A stretch of DNA of 64,000 nucleotides from NCBI GenBank assembly GCA_031292355.1, contig JARLHI010000032.1:62001-126000 (forward strand), given 5' to 3'. Below the pieces are notes generated by a model that had not been told where the DNA came from, made no database searches, and saw nothing but the letters and a program-made list of their open reading frames with translations. Position 1 is the first letter of the stretch, and every line of letters starts with the position of its first letter. Position numbers and translations under genes: made by a program. Shown one piece after another: positions 18,355 through 26,738 of this stretch. This DNA comes from Candidatus Obscuribacterales bacterium (lineage in GTDB: Bacteria; Cyanobacteriota; Vampirovibrionia; Obscuribacterales; Obscuribacteraceae).

Positions 18355-18927
18355 CTAAGGCATATCTTCGTTTGACAGTTTTTGCAGTGCAGCTTTATAT
18401 GTGCTTTGCGTAAATTGATCAAAAAGGATAAAGCGCACTTCGTCCAAAAGCTGTTGTTCTGCGATGTTCTGGCAGAATTCAATGACAGTAGTCAATGCGA
18501 TTTCTGCAGCTTGTTCAAGAGGATATCCATAAGCACCAGTCGATATCGAAGGAAAAGATATGGTTCTTACTTCGTATTGCAATGCCAGGTCGAGGCTGTT
18601 TCTGTAAGCGTTCGCCAGAATAATGTTTTCATTGGTGCTGCCACCGTGCCAGATTGGACCAACAGTGTGAATGACAAAACGCGCATTTAAATTGCCACCG
18701 CCTGTGATGACAGCTTCGCCTGGGGCGCATTGACCGTGCATGGCACGAATCTGCTTGCACTCTTCCAAAATCGTTGGGCCACCGGCCCTGTGAATGGCGC
18801 CATCCACTCCGCCACCGCCCATGAGACTGGAATTTGCGGCGTTGACAATAGCATCGACATTTTGTCTGGTGATATCGCCCTGCATCAAAAATAATCTTGT
18901 ATGACCGAGTAATTTCTCAGTTGTCAT
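18355..18927 (-). CDS. Macrodomain protein (YmdB-like ADP-ribose/O-acetyl-ADP-ribose hydrolase)
   Basis: The 190-residue protein is a single macrodomain. The ADP-ribose pocket is clear: QGDITRQNVDAIVNAANSSL near residues 16-35, then GGGGVDGAIHRAGG, and the phosphate-binding loop FPSISTGAYGYP. The catalytic Asn and the Gly-rich loop of MacroD-type enzymes are present, so it should remove or hydrolyse ADP-ribose or O-acetyl-ADP-ribose in the cytoplasm. GAGG lies 5 nt before the ATG. It ends one base from the stop of the giant protein gene on the other strand; whether they are functionally linked is unknown. Confidence 0.93.
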   Translation of the reverse strand: MTTEKLLGHTRLFLMQGDITRQNVDAIVNAANSSLMGGGGVDGAIHRAGGPTILEECKQIRAMHGQCAPGEAVITGGGNLNARFVIHTVGPIWHGGSTNENIILANAYRNSLDLALQYEVRTISFPSISTGAYGYPLEQAAEIALTTVIEFCQNIAEQQLLDEVRFILFDQFTQSTYKAALQKLSNEDMP

Positions 18928-18965
18928 TTTGCCTCATTCATTTATCGGTCTATACCTGTTTATAC

Positions 18966-19000
18966 CAGAAAAAGCCCCCCTTTTCAGGAGGGCTTTTCTG
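18966..19000 (-). terminator. Intrinsic terminator after the YflT-like gene
   Basis: CAGAAAAGCCCTCC and its near-complement form a 14-bp stem with a 6-nt loop just past the stop at 19017. On the minus strand the second arm contains CTTTTTCT. The same structure is nearly symmetric and could also act in the other direction. Confidence 0.75.
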
Positions 19001-19016
19001 CCGTAAAACTGATTCT

Positions 19017-19544
19017 TTAGGCTTTCTTCACAGCTGCTTCACCGACGCGGTGAATGTCAGTGGCATCATTTGCTTTGAAAGCTTTTTCGGCGGCTTTCAA
19101 TTCTTCGTTGGTGGCGCAATGCACTGCAAGAAGAATGTTGCCGTCGCGGATTTTGCCTTCGTACATTTTTGCTTCGTACTCAGGAATACCGAGACCGACC
19201 AGAGCTCCTGTGATTCCGCCAGCAGTGGCGCCGACGGCCACACCGCTCAGTGTTGCCATAATTGGACCAGCTGCTATTAGCGGACCAACGCCAGGAATGG
19301 CAAGTGCGCCAATGCCAGCCAGTAATCCAAGAGTGCCGCCAATGACACCGCCAGTAGTTGCACCAGTTACAGCCCCTTCAGGAGCTTTGGTGGAATTTTC
19401 GTGAGCGAAGTCTTTGGTGCCATCTTTATCTGGGAACAGAACTGAAATTTGATTATCGGTAATTCCTTCGAGTTTGAGAGCATCGACGAGATTTTCGGCT
19501 TCAACGCGGGTGTGGACGATGCCAACTAGTGATTGATTAGTCAT
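19017..19544 (-). CDS. YflT/GSP17M-like stress protein with glycine-zipper membrane segment
   Basis: The ATG at 19544 (CGGAGA about 10 nt upstream) gives 175 residues; the longer frame to 19658 would overlap the upstream gene and lacks a signal. Residues 1-40 (SLVGIVHTRVEAENLVDALK, then ISVLFPD) match the N-terminal domain of general-stress proteins of the YflT/GS17M type. Residues about 55-125 are Gly/Ala-rich with alternating small residues (ATTGGVIGGTLGLLAGIGAL), as in glycine-zipper domains. The C-terminal part returns to a ferredoxin-like strand (GNILLAVHCATNEELKAAEK). It is probably envelope- or membrane-associated and stress-induced. It follows the BON gene by 56 nt and likely shares its transcript. 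Confidence 0.75.
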   Translation of the reverse strand: MTNQSLVGIVHTRVEAENLVDALKLEGITDNQISVLFPDKDGTKDFAHENSTKAPEGAVTGATTGGVIGGTLGLLAGIGALAIPGVGPLIAAGPIMATLSGVAVGATAGGITGALVGLGIPEYEAKMYEGKIRDGNILLAVHCATNEELKAAEKAFKANDATDIHRVGEAAVKKA

Positions 19545-19600
19545 TTGATTTAAATCTCCGGGATTTATGTGTTGTATTAGAGGTGGTCTGAATCTGATTT

Positions 19601-19990
19601 TTAGTGAGCCTTCGGTGCTACCGTCAATTCGTTTTGAACAGTGGTGACACCAGAGCAAGCTGCTGCAAGTTCGGCCACTTTTGTTTTTTCTTGGTCACTG
19701 TCTACTGGTCCGCGAAGAATCAATTTGCCATCTTTCATATAACGAAGCTTGCAATTTTTTGCGTCCGTCGATAGCTCTTTTTCAGCCATAATTGATTTGC
19801 GCACTTCTGCGAGAACTTGGACATCGCTCTTTTTGTTGTCCATCGCTTGTTTATCAGCGTTGACAGCATCTGGCTGAGTTGCGCCTTGGTTTTGAGCTGT
19901 GTTATCGGCTTTAGGTGCTTTGGCCTCAGCTTGTGCATTTGCGCTGACCAGTAAAAAAAACAACGCGGCAGCGGATGCGAATATTCGCAT
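19601..19990 (-). CDS. Exported BON-domain protein
   Basis: This 129-residue protein has a signal peptide (IFASAAALFFLLVSANAQA) and a C-terminal BON domain (about residues 55-125; DVQVLAEVRKSIMAEKELST, then DGKLILRGPVDSDQEKTKV and the closing VTTVQNELTV). BON domains bind phospholipid or the envelope and are common in osmotic-stress proteins such as OsmY. AAGGAGGG lies 6-8 nt before the ATG, an excellent start. With the YflT-like gene downstream it forms a likely stress operon. Confidence 0.88.
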   Translation of the reverse strand: MRIFASAAALFFLLVSANAQAEAKAPKADNTAQNQGATQPDAVNADKQAMDNKKSDVQVLAEVRKSIMAEKELSTDAKNCKLRYMKDGKLILRGPVDSDQEKTKVAELAAACSGVTTVQNELTVAPKAH

Positions 19991-20293
19991 AGATCCCTCC
20001 TTGGGATGATCAGTTTCGACCCGAGATAATTGATACCGGTCTAGATTTTGGTGGACATCGATCTCTAGACGAATCGATTAGAAGGGCTCAAACAGCTCAT
20101 CTGTAAACTGTTCCAGCCCTTTTTGTCTGGCGAGGACCCTGACGCACCTTAATTTTTAAAAGTTCCTGGACTTGGCAACAAATCGCACGAAGCAAAAATC
20201 TGCTGGGCATTTAGCAGCTGGTAATTGCGTACGCGTAGGTGCAGGTGCTGTGTGTTAGTCACTGCATCTGGTGGCATTTGGATTGCTATGTTT
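19991..20293. other. Intergenic region upstream of the BON gene
   Basis: These 303 nt contain no gene. They hold the strong ribosome-binding site of the BON gene, two interleaved repeats (TCTAGA twice and ATCGAT twice between about 20040 and 20080), and a hairpin at 20082-20121. The promoter of the BON/YflT-like pair should be here. Confidence 0.5.
20082..20121. terminator. Hairpin between the hypothetical gene and the BON gene
   Basis: AAGGGCT (20082-20088) pairs with AGCCCTT (20115-20121), and an inner ACAG/CTGT pair extends the stem. A short T run follows on the plus strand, while the genes here are on the minus strand. It may end transcription of the gene finishing at 20294, or act as an RNA element upstream of the BON gene. 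Confidence 0.4.
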
Positions 20294-21376
20294 TTAAGCG
20301 TCGAGAAGTTGCACTGTGCCGTCTGGCTTTGTCATTACTTTGTGAACGACATTAGGGCTGTTGCTGTCATAAATTGTCTGAACGACAGTACGCGCTCCCA
20401 TTAAATTGACGCTTTCTTCGTGGACCTTTCGCTTGAGATGGTCCTGTAATTCCATGTTGTAGAAATACTTGCCGTTTTCTCCAGGCATCCAGGTTTCGGT
20501 CAAAGTGCTGAAGTCTTTGGCTGTTTGTACTTGAATACGTAAACCGGAAGGATCGATAGTTTTGACGAAGGCTACGCCATCACCTTTAAATTTCTGCAAT
20601 TCGTGTTTGATATCAACGCCATTGAGAATGGCCTCGGGGCTCAATTTTTTTTCTGGTGCAACCGCGATTTTTTCAGGAGCGACAATTGCGACCTCTGCTT
20701 TTTCTACAGGCGCGGCAACTGCCTGTTTCTCAGGCGGATTGGTGAATGCAATTTCGTCGTCATTTAGCAAAAGCAATTCTGTATAAGGCGTTTGCATCGG
20801 GCCGGATAAAGCTTCGGTCTGACGAATCAAGGCCACATGATCGTGCACAGGAATTGTCGCTTCGGCTTCATGCATTTCACGAAAAGCACGACTCTTTTCC
20901 ACCGGTAATTCTTTTGTTTCAGCTTCGAGATCGAGTCCCCAGGCGGCATATGCAATGGCTTTTGGCGTGTCGGCGACTGACGATTCATGCTCGACTGGTG
21001 TAGATGCCCGCTGTGTATAAGCATTGATTTGTGTTTCGGTTCGCACAAATCCTTTGGCTGAAATCTTATTGGCTTTGGTCAATTCACTGGGCCAAGGCTG
21101 AATGTTGACTGGCAAACTTTCAAGTCCTGCGTTTGCGTCGCTTTTGTTTTGACGGTCGGCATTTAGAGCAATTGGTGACATGCTCGCAATAGCACCAGCT
21201 CCGCGGGTTAAAGTGTCTAACGAAAGACGTTTGCGCGAAGCGTCCGGCGAAGTCGCAGCATTCTGCTTTTCGTCGAGAGGCTGCTGGTCAAGGTCTTGCC
21301 AGGCGTATGCGGCGGGATTGTTTAGATGCGGATCTTGCACTGTTTTAAATTGGTTTCTTGGATTCTGTAAAAACAA
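20294..21376 (-). CDS. Hypothetical protein with acidic/Pro-Ala-rich linker and C-terminal beta domain
   Basis: The protein is up to 360 residues. Residues 1-220 are polar and low in hydrophobics, with no signal peptide. A Val/Ala/Pro/Glu-rich linker (VEKAEVAIVAPEKIAVAPEK) precedes a C-terminal unit of about 110 residues (DIKHELQKFKGDGVAFVKTI, then LRIQVQTAKDFSTLTETWMP and VVHKVMTKPDGTVQLLDA) that looks like a small beta domain. The ending KPDGTVQL resembles the short-turn repeats of the 1866-residue protein, a weak hint of kinship. The first possible start is TTG at 21376 with a hairpin just upstream; a GTG 33 nt further in is an alternative. No family is recognised. Confidence 0.6.
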   Translation of the reverse strand: MFLQNPRNQFKTVQDPHLNNPAAYAWQDLDQQPLDEKQNAATSPDASRKRLSLDTLTRGAGAIASMSPIALNADRQNKSDANAGLESLPVNIQPWPSELTKANKISAKGFVRTETQINAYTQRASTPVEHESSVADTPKAIAYAAWGLDLEAETKELPVEKSRAFREMHEAEATIPVHDHVALIRQTEALSGPMQTPYTELLLLNDDEIAFTNPPEKQAVAAPVEKAEVAIVAPEKIAVAPEKKLSPEAILNGVDIKHELQKFKGDGVAFVKTIDPSGLRIQVQTAKDFSTLTETWMPGENGKYFYNMELQDHLKRKVHEESVNLMGARTVVQTIYDSNSPNVVHKVMTKPDGTVQLLDA

Positions 21377-21378
21377 CG

Positions 21379-21397
21379 CCTCGCAAAAGTCGAGGCT
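21379..21397 (-). terminator. Terminator-like hairpin after the DUF4388 gene
   Basis: GCCTCG and CGAGGC pair across a 7-nt loop, and on the minus strand the stem is followed by GTTGTTTTTAC. It is about 105 nt beyond the DUF4388 gene stop and abuts the first possible start of the next gene. That makes either the start assignment or the terminator call doubtful. Confidence 0.45.
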
Positions 21398-21502
21398 CTG
21401 GTCATAGATATAGGTCTGGACTTTTGCGGATCAATATTGTGTTCTGAGCAATAAGTGATGTCAAGGACAATTAATCTGTACGTGGGAACCTTACTCAAAC
21501 CG

Positions 21503-23167
21503 TCAAACTGGACCCTGGGCTAGGATTTCGCGGGCAAGAACAACTCTTTGTTGAGTAAACTTCGATTTGTCGCGTGCCTTGCGAGCAAGCAAGACCACTT
21601 TATCCAATTCCTGACAGTCTTCAGGCACTGTCGCTACTCCAAATGCCAGAGCCAGACTGCGAGAGTCCATATCTGATGAAAGAGGCGCTTCACGTAAAAC
21701 GTCGGCGATGCGGCTAGCAAGGGCTGACGCTGCAGCCGAGTTCGTATTAGGTAAGAGCATGGCGTAGTCGAATGTCTCGTAATGACCAAGCAGATCTACT
21801 GCTCGTTTGACGAGACTGATACGTTGCATGGCACGTCTGACGGCGAGCATTTGCAATGCTTCTACAACTCCATCAGGACCGCCCTTGCGTTGACCGATTG
21901 AGAATATAATCAGCGAGAACGGGAAGTTGAAATGCTCATAGCGCATGTACTCTTGGTCGAGGATGTGGATAAAGGCCGGGAAAGACAAAATGCCTGTCTC
22001 GGGTTTGATCATCGCTTTAACGACATTTTGGACCGCTGCCTCATCAACACCCAACGAACGCAATTTGGCTAGGCGATTTTGCGTGGGAGCCTGGTCGGTG
22101 ATTGATACGAGACCACAGCTGACCAGATTGAAAACAATTGGCACCCATTGAGTCTTATGCATGGGGCGATGGCGCAGCAATTCAAATAAGGTATTTCGAT
22201 TGTCGATTAGTTCGTAAAAGTCGAGCTGTTGCGGCAAAGGCATTGGCGTGCCTTTGTTCACGCGTGCTGCAAATTCGTCTTCCGAAATCATGGCGTTTTT
22301 CTTGACCAGGCAAGATTCAAATTTCAAACCAGCTGTCTCTAGATATTTGGTTTGATCTAGAAGAGTCGCTCCTTCCATCACAATCGTTTCGAGTCTTTTG
22401 TTGATGGTTCGGTCAAAGCTTTTTTCATCGGGCCAGAATCTGAACTCACCCTGCTGCCAGGTCACAAGTTCAATCAAAGCCGAATCGCCGGTTGTGTTGT
22501 TCAGGGCGCAGTGTAGCGGAATGCCTTCCTGGAAATAGACTTCACAACTTTCGTGACCTGTTTTTACGTCCAGGCGTCCGGTCATTTTGGAGAGACTAAT
22601 CGATTGCATCACTCCAGGCACCTGAATGTTTTTCAGGTCGCCTTCCATTGTAGGACGCAGATTTGGTTTTGGTGGCTCGAAGCGGATTTCACCGTCAGAA
22701 GTTTTGGCTGGCGTTGCGGCGGCGGCGGCCGGAGCAGCTGGAGCCAGCATTGGAGATACTTCGTTGCCTTTTGCGTGCTCCTTATTGAGCTTGTCTTGAT
22801 TTTCCTGAGAACGCCCAGTTAACGCGCTCGTTGGCATCACATCGACTAATTCGGTACCGCACGAAGAGACGACAAGGTTAGTAATTAGTGGAACGTCACG
22901 ACTTTCATAGTTCCAGATTGCCTGCTGATTGCCATTGGCAAAGCTCTCGTACATAACCCAAAGAGGGTCACTATCGCGACCAACTTGCTTGACCGTCAGC
23001 ACAAATTCTTTTTTGTTTTCAGGCTGAAACCAGGGAAGCTCCACAGTGCGACCGGTTGTTTTTACAGCTTCCTGCATCAGAAACTCGATGTCTTGATATG
23101 TAGGAGCGGCTGACTGCTTTGGCAGTCTGATATTACGAGGGGCTTGAAATTTGCCTGCGTTGTACAT
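21503..23167 (-). CDS. DUF4388 (PATAN-like) protein with degenerate GGDEF domain
   Basis: The ATG at 23167 is preferred over a TTG 42 nt upstream and gives 554 residues. Residues about 175-285 are a DUF4388 module (GDLKNIQVPGVMQSISLSKM, TGRLDVKTG, CEVYFQEGIPLHCALNNTTG, QGEFRFWPDEKS), found in bacterial signalling proteins. A helical middle follows. Residues about 420-550 have the fold pattern of a diguanylate cyclase (FPAFIHILDQEYMRYEHFNF, FSLIIFSIG), but the GGDEF signature is replaced by GHYETFDYAMLLP, so catalysis is unlikely. A Pro/Ala-rich linker lies near residue 145. It is probably a regulatory scaffold. The start has only a weak GAGAG site. Confidence 0.72.
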   Translation of the reverse strand: MYNAGKFQAPRNIRLPKQSAAPTYQDIEFLMQEAVKTTGRTVELPWFQPENKKEFVLTVKQVGRDSDPLWVMYESFANGNQQAIWNYESRDVPLITNLVVSSCGTELVDVMPTSALTGRSQENQDKLNKEHAKGNEVSPMLAPAAPAAAAATPAKTSDGEIRFEPPKPNLRPTMEGDLKNIQVPGVMQSISLSKMTGRLDVKTGHESCEVYFQEGIPLHCALNNTTGDSALIELVTWQQGEFRFWPDEKSFDRTINKRLETIVMEGATLLDQTKYLETAGLKFESCLVKKNAMISEDEFAARVNKGTPMPLPQQLDFYELIDNRNTLFELLRHRPMHKTQWVPIVFNLVSCGLVSITDQAPTQNRLAKLRSLGVDEAAVQNVVKAMIKPETGILSFPAFIHILDQEYMRYEHFNFPFSLIIFSIGQRKGGPDGVVEALQMLAVRRAMQRISLVKRAVDLLGHYETFDYAMLLPNTNSAAASALASRIADVLREAPLSSDMDSRSLALAFGVATVPEDCQELDKVVLLARKARDKSKFTQQRVVLAREILAQGPV

Positions 23168-23500
23168 TTTGCTCTCAGGTACGCCAAGTGTAGAAAAGTG
23201 GGAATGCAAAAAAGGCTTTTACAATTACATCGTTCCACGCCGAACCAAATCTCTACCTCGCTATTGAGGATTTTAAGACTTGACAGCCCGATAATCGATC
23301 CAATTTTGAAACAGCTACAGTTTTGAACGATTTTGGCACGATCTAATCTTAGCAATGGTCTGTCAACGCCTCAATGGCACCGATTGGATCGACTTACCTA
23401 ACAGACAAAAAGACTGGAAGGTGATAACACTTCCCAGTCTTTTAATTGTGTTTTGTTCAGATCGGTCAGGTCGGTCAGGCTTGTGATGGTCGCGGCTACC
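23168..23500. other. Intergenic region between gdhA and the DUF4388 gene
   Basis: These 333 nt hold the gdhA terminator (23408-23443). A TTGACA-like -35 on the minus strand (23361-23366) could belong to the DUF4388 promoter, but I find no matching -10 at the usual distance. No gene is seen. Confidence 0.5.
23408..23443 (-). terminator. Intrinsic terminator of gdhA
   Basis: AAAAGACTGG and CCAGTCTTTT form the outer 10 bp of a hairpin of about 16 bp with a 4-nt loop and two mismatches, 58 nt past the gdhA stop. On the minus strand the stem ends in a U-rich tract (CTTTTTGTCTG). Confidence 0.85.
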
Positions 23501-24790
23501 TTATGGATAGAGTCCCCGCAAACGTTTGGCTTCGGCAAGTTTGCTTACGCCAATTCGCAAGGCAGCCATACGTGGGCGCAATCCGGTTTTGGTGCACATG
23601 TCGAAAACCTGATCGCAAGCGCGATTCATGATTTCTTCGAGGCGGGTGTTGACTTCACTTTCAGTCCAGAACAAGTGCATCATGCCTTGCACCCACTCAA
23701 AATAACTGACAGTGACGCCGCCCGCATTGGCCAGAATGTCTGGCACTACGGTGATGCCGTTTTTGTGCAGCCATAAGTCGGCTTCTGGTTCAGTTGGACC
23801 GTTAGCTCCCTCAACAACGATTTTGCAACGCAGATTTGGTGCGTTTTTGGCAGTGATTTGATTGCCTAGTGCCGCTGGAATTAACACGTCGCAAGGCAGT
23901 TCGAGCAGTTCTGAATTGGAGACATTGGTAGTGCCTGCAAATCCAGCCACTTTACCCATCTCTGTGATGTAGGCAAGCAGTCTTGGAATATCGATACCGC
24001 CGGGGTTGTAGATGCCGCCGAAAACGTCGGAGACGCCCACAATCTTGAAGCCGAATTCGTGCAGAATTTTGGCGGAGATTGAACCGACATTGCCGAATCC
24101 TTGAATCACCACAGATGGTGAAGGTCCAGCAATTTTGAAGTGAGCAACAGCCTTCTTAACGCAGAATGCCACGCCTCTTCCGGTTGCTTCGTGACGTCCA
24201 AGCGATCCACCGATTGATACAGGCTTGCCTGTAACTACGCTGGGAACAGTATGGCCTACGTTGATACTGTACGTATCCATGATCCAGGCCATTGTCTGCT
24301 CGTTGGTGTACATGTCAGGAGCTGGAATGTCTTTATCCGGTCCGATGATGTTGATGATTTCAGATGTGTAGCGTCTGGTCATTCTCTCCAGTTCGCCTAC
24401 CGACATATTCCAGGGCTCACATTTGATACCGCCCTTGGCGCCACCATAAGGCAATCCCATCAATGCGCATTTCCAAGTCATCAACATGGCCAGCGTCGAC
24501 ACTTCACCGAGATTCACTTCTGGGTGATAACGCAGACCGCCTTTAGCTGGTCCAAGAGTAGTGTCGTGCTGCACGCGATAACCAGTGAAGGTTTTGACCG
24601 TGCCGTCATCCATACGGACTGGCACTGCGACGATGAGAGCTCGCTTGGGATAGCGCAGACGTTCGTGTAATTCCATATCGAGGCCCATTTCCAGGGCGAT
24701 TTCATCTAGTTGGCGCTGCGCCATCAGAAAATGCTCGGTCTGGCATTCCATTGTTGGTCTTTCTGGTGGTGCGGACTTGACGGAAACCAT
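23501..24790 (-). CDS. gdhA: Glutamate dehydrogenase (Glu/Leu/Phe/Val dehydrogenase family)
   Basis: The 429-residue cytoplasmic enzyme interconverts glutamate and 2-oxoglutarate plus ammonia with NAD(P)H. Signature elements are GPAKGGLRYHP, the active-site lysine region LPYGGAKGGIKCEP, the dinucleotide-binding segment VVIQGFGNVGSISAKILHEF, and GANGPTEPEAD. Its length matches the hexameric family of about 420 residues. AAAGGAG lies about 10 nt before the ATG, and a TTACCGGTAA palindrome lies 48 nt upstream, so transcription is probably regulated. It has its own terminator and stands as a single-gene unit. Cofactor preference is not readable here. Confidence 0.93.
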   Translation of the reverse strand: MVSVKSAPPERPTMECQTEHFLMAQRQLDEIALEMGLDMELHERLRYPKRALIVAVPVRMDDGTVKTFTGYRVQHDTTLGPAKGGLRYHPEVNLGEVSTLAMLMTWKCALMGLPYGGAKGGIKCEPWNMSVGELERMTRRYTSEIINIIGPDKDIPAPDMYTNEQTMAWIMDTYSINVGHTVPSVVTGKPVSIGGSLGRHEATGRGVAFCVKKAVAHFKIAGPSPSVVIQGFGNVGSISAKILHEFGFKIVGVSDVFGGIYNPGGIDIPRLLAYITEMGKVAGFAGTTNVSNSELLELPCDVLIPAALGNQITAKNAPNLRCKIVVEGANGPTEPEADLWLHKNGITVVPDILANAGGVTVSYFEWVQGMMHLFWTESEVNTRLEEIMNRACDQVFDMCTKTGLRPRMAALRIGVSKLAEAKRLRGLYP

Positions 24791-24837
24791 TTGGAGTAAC
24801 TCCTTTAGCCTTTTGGGCAGGGGGATAACATAAATTG

Positions 24838-24847
24838 TTACCGGTAA
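24838..24847. promoter_or_regulatory. TTACCGGTAA palindrome upstream of gdhA
   Basis: A perfect 10-bp palindrome 48 nt before the gdhA start, flanked by further GTTAC and GTAAC half-sites (24837-24874). It may be an operator for nitrogen- or carbon-responsive control. It does not fit the NtcA consensus GTA-N8-TAC well. Confidence 0.4.
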
Positions 24848-24988
24848 TGTTACATGAGGTGTGTAACGGATATCTAAGGGGGCGCTGTAATGTTTTGACC
24901 GAGAAAATTTTTAGCTAAGGTCGAGAGTCAAAAATGGACTATGTCTCGGGCAATGGTTGGGGGCAAAAAAGAAATTATTGAAAGTTAT

Positions 24989-25390
24989 TCAGCTTGAAAG
25001 TATTGACTCCAGCCTTTCAATCAATTCCAGTTGATCATGGTGAATTATCTCTTTCGCTCGACTTAATTCGTGAAAGCAGGCCTGATCTACTTCCCACGAT
25101 GCGTTGTAAGGCTTTGCATCGACTGGAGCTTCACCGATGAAGCCATAAACGCGCTTTTTGCTCTTGGTGTAATCAATAAAACCGATAGAGCGCAATATGC
25201 CAGCGACAACGCCTGTTTCTTCCAGTGTTTCTCTTCTGGCTGCTTCTTCTAACTCTTCACCTGGCTCGGGTAAGCCTTTGGGGATGCTCCAGGCTGACTT
25301 TTTGTTGTAGTTTCCCGACGCATGCACCAGCAGAATCTCGATCGAACCATCGCTCGTTCTGTAGAGCAGAGTGCCTGCTGTTTCTTTCAT
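24989..25390 (-). CDS. Nudix hydrolase
   Basis: The 133-residue protein has a complete Nudix box at residues 39-61 (G39, E45, REtlEEtGV from R53), which binds Mg2+ and hydrolyses nucleoside diphosphates linked to another group. The core SAWSIPKGLPEPGEELEEA and the preceding TAGTLLYRTSDGSIEILLVH recall the Ap4A hydrolase/DIPP-like subgroup, but the substrate is not certain. It is divergent from the antiporter gene across 119 nt. The ribosome-binding site is a purine-rich GAGAGAAAG. Confidence 0.88.
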   Translation of the reverse strand: MKETAGTLLYRTSDGSIEILLVHASGNYNKKSAWSIPKGLPEPGEELEEAARRETLEETGVVAGILRSIGFIDYTKSKKRVYGFIGEAPVDAKPYNASWEVDQACFHELSRAKEIIHHDQLELIERLESILSS

Positions 25391-25509
25391 CTCGTCTTTC
25401 TCTCTTTTCGTTGTTTTTCGCTTTAATTTGCCAAGCCGCTTTCTCTTTTTACAGCTTTTTTGTGAGAAAGTGCGAGTTTGTGAGCGTCCGGACGGGGTAT
25501 TCTATCTGC

Positions 25510-26730
25510 ATGAAATTTGCCTGGAATCTCGAGACAGTCTTTTATACGATGCTTTTGTTCATCCCTTTGCCAATCATCGGCAAAGCCATGAACTTCCCAG
25601 AGACATTCATTTTTTTGACAGCCTGTTTGGCAATTGTGCCTCTTGCCTGGCTGATGGGACGCGCAACTGAATATTTAGCTGACCGAGTAGGCGTCGGTGT
25701 CGGTGGTTTGCTTAACGCGACATTTGGCAATGCCTGCGAGCTGATCATCGCTATTGCCGCGTTGCGAGCAGGACTTATAGATGTCGTCAAAGCTTCCATC
25801 ACAGGTTCAATCATTGGCAACATCTTGCTCGTGCTCGGTGGCAGCATGCTCGCGGGTGGTATGCGTTACCAGATTCAAACCTTTAATCGAACGGCAGCGA
25901 CAACTTCTGCCACCTTGCTTGCCCTTGCGGCAATTAGTTTGTGTGTTCCGGCCGTCTTTCATCTGACTGCAGCGCGTGGTGGTAGCCACAATGACGAGCG
26001 CCTTGCCCTGGTTATCGCCATCGTGCAGTTTTCGACCTATCTGGCGAGCCTCTATTTCAGTCTCAAAACGCATAAGCATCTCTACCAATTTCCAGACGAA
26101 GAAGAAGCAGCCTCCGATAAGAGTTTAAGTGAGCCTAGCCAGGAGCTCTTTGGCGATATTGAAGATGAGTCTAATGCTGAAGAGAACAAAACTTCAGAGG
26201 AATCAGAGCGAGTAAGCGATGAGCGTTCTGATGAAATTGCAGATTCTACGACGCAAGTAAATGAAGAAAAAGCCTGGGGACTGTCTAAGTCGATTACTGT
26301 TTTGCTGGTCGCAACTGTTGCTGTCGCTGTCTTAAGTGAATATTTAGTCCATGCCGTTGAAGGTGCAGCTTCTTCTTTGGGCATGTCGCGCTTGTTCATC
26401 GGGGTGGTGCTCGTTGCTATTGTCGGCAACGCCGCCGAGCACTCAACGGCAATTTCGATGGCGCTGAAGAATAAAATGGACCTCTCTATTAACATCGCTC
26501 TTGGTTCTGGCGCTCAGATTGCTCTGTTCGTAGCTCCTGTCATTGTGTTTGCCAGCTTTATCATGGGCACGCCGATCAATCTTTGTTTTTCAGAAGTTGA
26601 GGTGTTGGCTGTCGTCGTTTCTGTGATCATTCTTTCTTTCGTCGCTACCGACGGAGAATGCAATTGGCTGGAAGGCGTTCAACTACTGGCTGTCTATGCC
26701 ATTCTGGCGGCAGCTTTCTATTTCGCTTGA
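25510..26730 (+). CDS. Calcium/proton antiporter, CaCA/CAX family
   Basis: The ATG at 25510 begins the conserved region and gives 406 residues. Two Na_Ca_ex repeats of about five helices each are present, with the paired ion-binding motifs NATFGNACELIIAIAAL and VGNAAEHSTAISMA. Between them is an acidic cytoplasmic loop (about residues 198-250) very rich in Glu, Asp and Ser. It should export Ca2+ in exchange for H+ across the inner membrane. The ribosome-binding site is poor (GACGGGG about 10-15 nt upstream). An upstream in-frame extension to 25225 overlaps the Nudix gene and is rejected. mutM follows after 8 nt. Confidence 0.9.
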   Translation: MKFAWNLETVFYTMLLFIPLPIIGKAMNFPETFIFLTACLAIVPLAWLMGRATEYLADRVGVGVGGLLNATFGNACELIIAIAALRAGLIDVVKASITGSIIGNILLVLGGSMLAGGMRYQIQTFNRTAATTSATLLALAAISLCVPAVFHLTAARGGSHNDERLALVIAIVQFSTYLASLYFSLKTHKHLYQFPDEEEAASDKSLSEPSQELFGDIEDESNAEENKTSEESERVSDERSDEIADSTTQVNEEKAWGLSKSITVLLVATVAVAVLSEYLVHAVEGAASSLGMSRLFIGVVLVAIVGNAAEHSTAISMALKNKMDLSINIALGSGAQIALFVAPVIVFASFIMGTPINLCFSEVEVLAVVVSVIILSFVATDGECNWLEGVQLLAVYAILAAAFYFA

Positions 26731-26738
26731 GGTAGGCC

